Assembly: GCA_002298965.1 (NCBI GenBank)
Contig: DBMN01000031.1
Coordinates: 1-9,016, forward strand
Reading direction: 5' to 3'
DNA: 9,016 bases
Source: Rhizobiales bacterium UBA697
GTDB taxonomy: Bacteria > Pseudomonadota > Alphaproteobacteria > Rhizobiales > Ancalomicrobiaceae
Shown here: positions 7,087 through 9,016 of the stretch, in pieces
How the letters are laid out: every line of letters begins with the position of its first letter
How positions within the stretch are numbered: position 1 is the first letter of the stretch
Notes under the pieces: model-generated
Seen by the model: the letters and a program-made list of their open reading frames with translations, nothing else
What the model was told of the DNA's origin: nothing
The model's database searches: none
Program-made: the position numbers and the translations under genes

Positions 7087-7131
7087 CACGCGAATTTCCT
7101 GTCGCGCTGATGCAAATGGGAAATTCGCGTG
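7087..7131. repeat. 13-bp perfect inverted repeat downstream of xylH
   Basis: CACGCGAATTTCC at 7087-7099 is the exact reverse complement of 7119-7131, separated by 19 nt. A G-T pair can be added at each end of the stem. As RNA this is a strong hairpin 36 nt after the xylH stop; as DNA it could be a binding site with widely spaced arms. No T tract follows, so it is not by itself an intrinsic terminator. Confidence 0.75.
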
Positions 7132-7136
7132 TCTTC

Positions 7137-7168
7137 AAAGGCCGGGTGCGTCAGCACCTTCGGCCTTT
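7137..7168 (+). terminator. Long hairpin after xylH, possible first terminator
   Basis: AAAGGCCG (7137-7144) pairs with CGGCCTTT (7161-7168), and GGTGC (7145-7149) pairs with GCACC (7154-7158) around a GTCA loop, giving 13 bp with a two-base TT bulge. The stem is very stable, but only the three Ts of its own arm lie at its end and GG follows, so stand-alone terminator strength is doubtful. It may block exonucleases. Confidence 0.45.
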
Positions 7169-7201
7169 GGCATGAATCTCCTCTCCTCCCGAGAGCCTCG
7201 G

Positions 7202-7238
7202 TCCCCGGCAGGGCAACCCGCCGGGGATCTTCTTTTTT
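7202..7238 (+). terminator. Intrinsic terminator of the xylFGH operon
   Basis: CCCCGGC (7203-7209) pairs with GCCGGGG (7220-7226), and after a bulged A the inner GGG pairs with CCC around a CAA loop. T7202-A7227 extends the stem. A T-rich tail (TCTTCTTTTTT, 7228-7238) follows at once. This is the clearest Rho-independent terminator in the window and separates the xyl operon from the cyclase gene. Confidence 0.85.
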
Positions 7239-7322
7239 CGCTCGCGTTTACCGGGCTGGAACCATCCGCATCTAGCATGTTTGTCGACGGACGATTCGTG
7301 CGACGGTGTGGTGGGTGACGTG

Positions 7323-8798
7323 ATGCAGTTCCGAGAGACACAGACGGCGCGCAGCGCGTCGGCTCCGATCGACGACGAGGAGGCGACCTTCGATCTGGCG
7401 CCGGTATCGCTGTGGCTCGAGGACTACAGCGGCCTGAAGGTGCTGTTCGAAGGCTGGCGCGCCGAAGGCGTCGTCGATCTGCGCGCCCATCTCAAGGCCG
7501 ATCCCTCCCGCGTCGAGACCTGCAATCGCCTGATCCGCGTCATCAAGGTCAACCGCCGCACCCTCGAACTCTACGAGGCGAGCGAGCCGATCCACCTCTT
7601 CGCCCGGCTCGACGAGGTCTTCCGCGACGACATGCTCGCCGCCCACGTCGACGAACTCGTGCAGCTGTGGGAGGGCCGCAACGCCTTCTCCGGCCAGAGC
7701 GTCAACTACACGCTCGGCGGCCGCCGCCTCGACATCCTCCTCAACGGCTGCGTCATGACCGGCGCCGAGGACGACTGGTCGCGCGTGCTGGTGGCGATCG
7801 AGGACGTCAGCGATCGCGAGGTCGCCCGCCGCGAACTCGCCGCCGCCGAGGCGCACGCCCGCGGCCTGTTCCAGCATTCGCCGGTGTCGCTGTGGGTCGA
7901 GGACTTCTCCTCGGTCAAGACGCTGCTCGATGAGGTCCGCGCCTGCGGCATCGACGATTTCCGCACCTTCACCGACGTCCATCCCGAGTTCGTCGAGCGC
8001 TGCATGGCCGAGATTCGGGTGATCGACGTCAACCGCCGCACGCTCGAGACCTTCGGCGCCGCCGACCGCGCCGAGCTGCTGATCCGCCAGCACGAGATCT
8101 TCCGCGGCTCGATGCGCACGCCCTTCCGCGAGCAGCTGATCGACCTGTGGAACGGCAAGCTGTTCCAGCAGCGCGAGGTGGTGAACCACTCGCTCGCCGG
8201 CGAGGAGCTGCATTTCCTGATGCAGTTCTCGGTCCTGCCCGGCCACGAGGCGCGCTGGGATCTGGTGCAGGTGGCGCTGACCGACATCACCGCCCGCAAG
8301 AAGGCCGAGGCCTATCTCGAGTTCCTCGGCAAGCACGACACGCTGACCAAGCTCTACAACCGCTCCTTCTACGTCGATGAGATGGCGCGGCTGGAGCGCT
8401 CCGACATCGAGCCGACCACGGTGATCATCGCCGATCTGAACGGCCTCAAGGAGGTCAACGACACCTTCGGTCACGCCGCCGGCGACGCCCTGCTGCGCCG
8501 GGCCGGCGAGGTGCTGAGCAAGATCGTCGACGGCCCCGCCAAGGTCGCGCGCATCGGCGGCGACGAGTTCGCCATCCTGCTGCCGGCCACCGACGAGCGC
8601 GGCGGCCAGGCGGTGATCGAGCGCATCCACCGGCTGACCGAGCTCAACAACCAGTTCTACGGCGGCCGCACCCTGAGCTTCGCCGTCGGCGCCGCGACGC
8701 TGCGCACGGGCGAGCGTCTCGAGGAGACCGCGCGCCGCGCCGACGCCGCCATGTACGAGGCCAAGCGCCTCCACTACACGATGTGCGCCGGCGAGTGA
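7323..8798 (+). CDS. Diguanylate cyclase with two N-terminal PAS domains
   Basis: Predicted soluble 491-aa enzyme making cyclic di-GMP from two GTP. There is no signal peptide or membrane segment, so sensing is cytoplasmic. ATG 7323 is preceded by GGTGGGTGA; in-frame TTG (7281) and GTG (7320) are alternatives. Two copies of one PAS type come first, about 160 residues apart: PVSLWLEDYSGLK (from residue 27) with RVIKVNRRTLELYEA, and PVSLWVEDFSSVK (from 187) with RVIDVNRRTLETFGA. An Ala/Glu/Arg-rich helical linker joins them. The GGDEF domain begins near HDTLTKLYNR (338-347), continues through ADLNGLKEVNDTFGHAAGD and carries intact GGDEF at 412-416, so it should be active. The inhibitory RxxD five residues before GGDEF is absent (DGPA instead). 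No EAL domain follows. It is probably transcribed alone; ligand and output are unknown. Confidence 0.93.
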   Translation: MQFRETQTARSASAPIDDEEATFDLAPVSLWLEDYSGLKVLFEGWRAEGVVDLRAHLKADPSRVETCNRLIRVIKVNRRTLELYEASEPIHLFARLDEVFRDDMLAAHVDELVQLWEGRNAFSGQSVNYTLGGRRLDILLNGCVMTGAEDDWSRVLVAIEDVSDREVARRELAAAEAHARGLFQHSPVSLWVEDFSSVKTLLDEVRACGIDDFRTFTDVHPEFVERCMAEIRVIDVNRRTLETFGAADRAELLIRQHEIFRGSMRTPFREQLIDLWNGKLFQQREVVNHSLAGEELHFLMQFSVLPGHEARWDLVQVALTDITARKKAEAYLEFLGKHDTLTKLYNRSFYVDEMARLERSDIEPTTVIIADLNGLKEVNDTFGHAAGDALLRRAGEVLSKIVDGPAKVARIGGDEFAILLPATDERGGQAVIERIHRLTELNNQFYGGRTLSFAVGAATLRTGERLEETARRADAAMYEAKRLHYTMCAGE

Positions 8799-8932
8799 CG
8801 CCGGAGAGACGCCTCGGTCGTTCCTTCGCCGCGCAGCTATCCTCGATCGTGGCGAGACTTCGCCGCAGTTCACCCCTCCCGTCAGGGGACCTTTGCGCGA
8901 TTGAACGGAAGTGCGGATCGAGTCCGTGCGCG
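8799..8932. other. Non-coding region after the cyclase gene
   Basis: No gene is seen. Two weak stem-loops are present: GGCGA/TCGCC near 8851-8863 and CCCCT (8873-8877) with AGGGG (8884-8888). Neither has a proper T tract, so the cyclase terminator is not clearly identified. Confidence 0.4.
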
Positions 8933-8972
8933 ATCCTTCGAGACGCGCCTGCGGCGCTCCTCAGGATGAGGC
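8933..8972. repeat. Palindromic intergenic repeat, copy 1
   Basis: A foldable element: ATCCT (8933-8937) pairs with AGGAT (8963-8967), GAG (8940-8942) with CTC (8960-8962), and GCGCC (8945-8949) with GGCGC (8953-8957), around a TGC loop. It ends in GATGAGGC. The wording (CCTTCGAGACGCGCC...CTCAGGATGAGG) resembles short palindromic repeats I associate with intergenic regions of many Hyphomicrobiales genomes. Family membership is from memory; the structure is read directly. Confidence 0.65.
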
Positions 8973-8998
8973 GTGGGAGTTTTTCCAAGCAAATACAG

Positions 8999-9016
8999 AC
9001 GCCTCATGCTGAGGAG
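8999..9016. repeat. Palindromic intergenic repeat, copy 2 (inverted, cut by window end)
   Basis: These 18 bases match the reverse complement of 8957-8974 with a single mismatch (G at 9008 where C is expected). It is therefore the start of a second copy facing copy 1, with 24 bases between them. The window ends before the rest can be read. Confidence 0.65.

Larger units (their letters stand above)
7087..7240 (+). ncRNA. Candidate 3'-end-derived small RNA of the xyl operon
   Basis: The segment is a compact series of hairpins (7087-7131, 7137-7168, a small one near 7181-7201, and the terminator 7203-7226) that ends in a T tract. Between the second hairpin and the terminator is a pyrimidine run at 7177-7190 containing CCTCC and TCCTCCC, complementary to Shine-Dalgarno sequences. 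It can sit in a loop (CTCTC/GAGAG stem, 7181-7185 with 7191-7195) or be unpaired (competing CCGAG/CTCGG stem, 7189-7201). Alphaproteobacterial small RNAs with exposed CCUCCUCCC-type motifs are known (the CcsR and alpha-r14/NfeR1 groups). I see no clear promoter, so processing from the xylFGH mRNA is the more likely origin. This is an inference. Confidence 0.22.

Noticed and set aside
4033..7089. Very long minus-strand open frame opposite xylG and xylH
   Set aside because: The product is rich in His, Asp, Arg and Glu with no domain, which is the mirror image of GC-biased third positions. xylG and xylH on the plus strand have clear families.
7247..7278. Promoter for the cyclase (TTTACC with TAGCAT)
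   Set aside because: The two boxes are 20 bp apart and each matches the consensus at only four positions, too weak to call.
7272..8873. Minus-strand open frame opposite the cyclase gene
   Set aside because: Low-complexity composition and no recognised motif; the plus strand encodes intact PAS and GGDEF domains.

Overview
The window is GC-rich chromosomal DNA, with coding sequence strongly biased to G or C at the third codon position. Gene content and style (ABC-2 exporter, PAT-type acetyltransferase, xylose CUT2 importer, PAS-GGDEF protein, short palindromic intergenic repeats) fit an alphaproteobacterium, probably of the Hyphomicrobiales. That assignment rests on overall resemblance, not on a marker gene. 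All six genes read on the + strand and there are no transposases, phage genes or CRISPR arrays.

Layout. (1) 1-1982: the 3' part of an ABC-2 exporter operon, with an ATPase cut by the left edge and its permease starting inside the ATPase stop codon. (2) 2084-2608: a stand-alone GNAT acetyltransferase of the PAT/MddA type. (3) 2609-3065: a 457-nt non-coding stretch with several hairpins, an AT-richer segment that is the likely promoter zone of the xylose operon, and a leader that could fold so as to mask the xylF Shine-Dalgarno. (4) 3066-7050: xylF, xylG and xylH, a complete D-xylose importer (binding protein, double ATPase, permease). xylF and xylG are separated by 235 nt packed with hairpins, whereas xylG and xylH are only 21 nt apart. 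(5) 7051-7322: a structured region with a 13-bp perfect inverted repeat, a second long hairpin, an anti-Shine-Dalgarno-like pyrimidine tract and a strong intrinsic terminator. (6) 7323-8798: a soluble diguanylate cyclase with two copies of one PAS type and no c-di-GMP inhibitory site. (7) 8799-9016: non-coding DNA ending in a pair of inverted palindromic repeats, the second cut by the right edge.

The xylFGH products work together: XylF captures D-xylose in the periplasm and delivers it to XylH, and XylG drives transport with ATP. No xylose catabolic gene (xylA, xylB) or xylose regulator is in view. The protein-coding content is conventional. The least explained signals are in the RNA-level architecture around xylFGH: the leader fold, the intercistronic hairpin cluster and the possible 3'-end small RNA. 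I found no convincing previously undescribed protein system.
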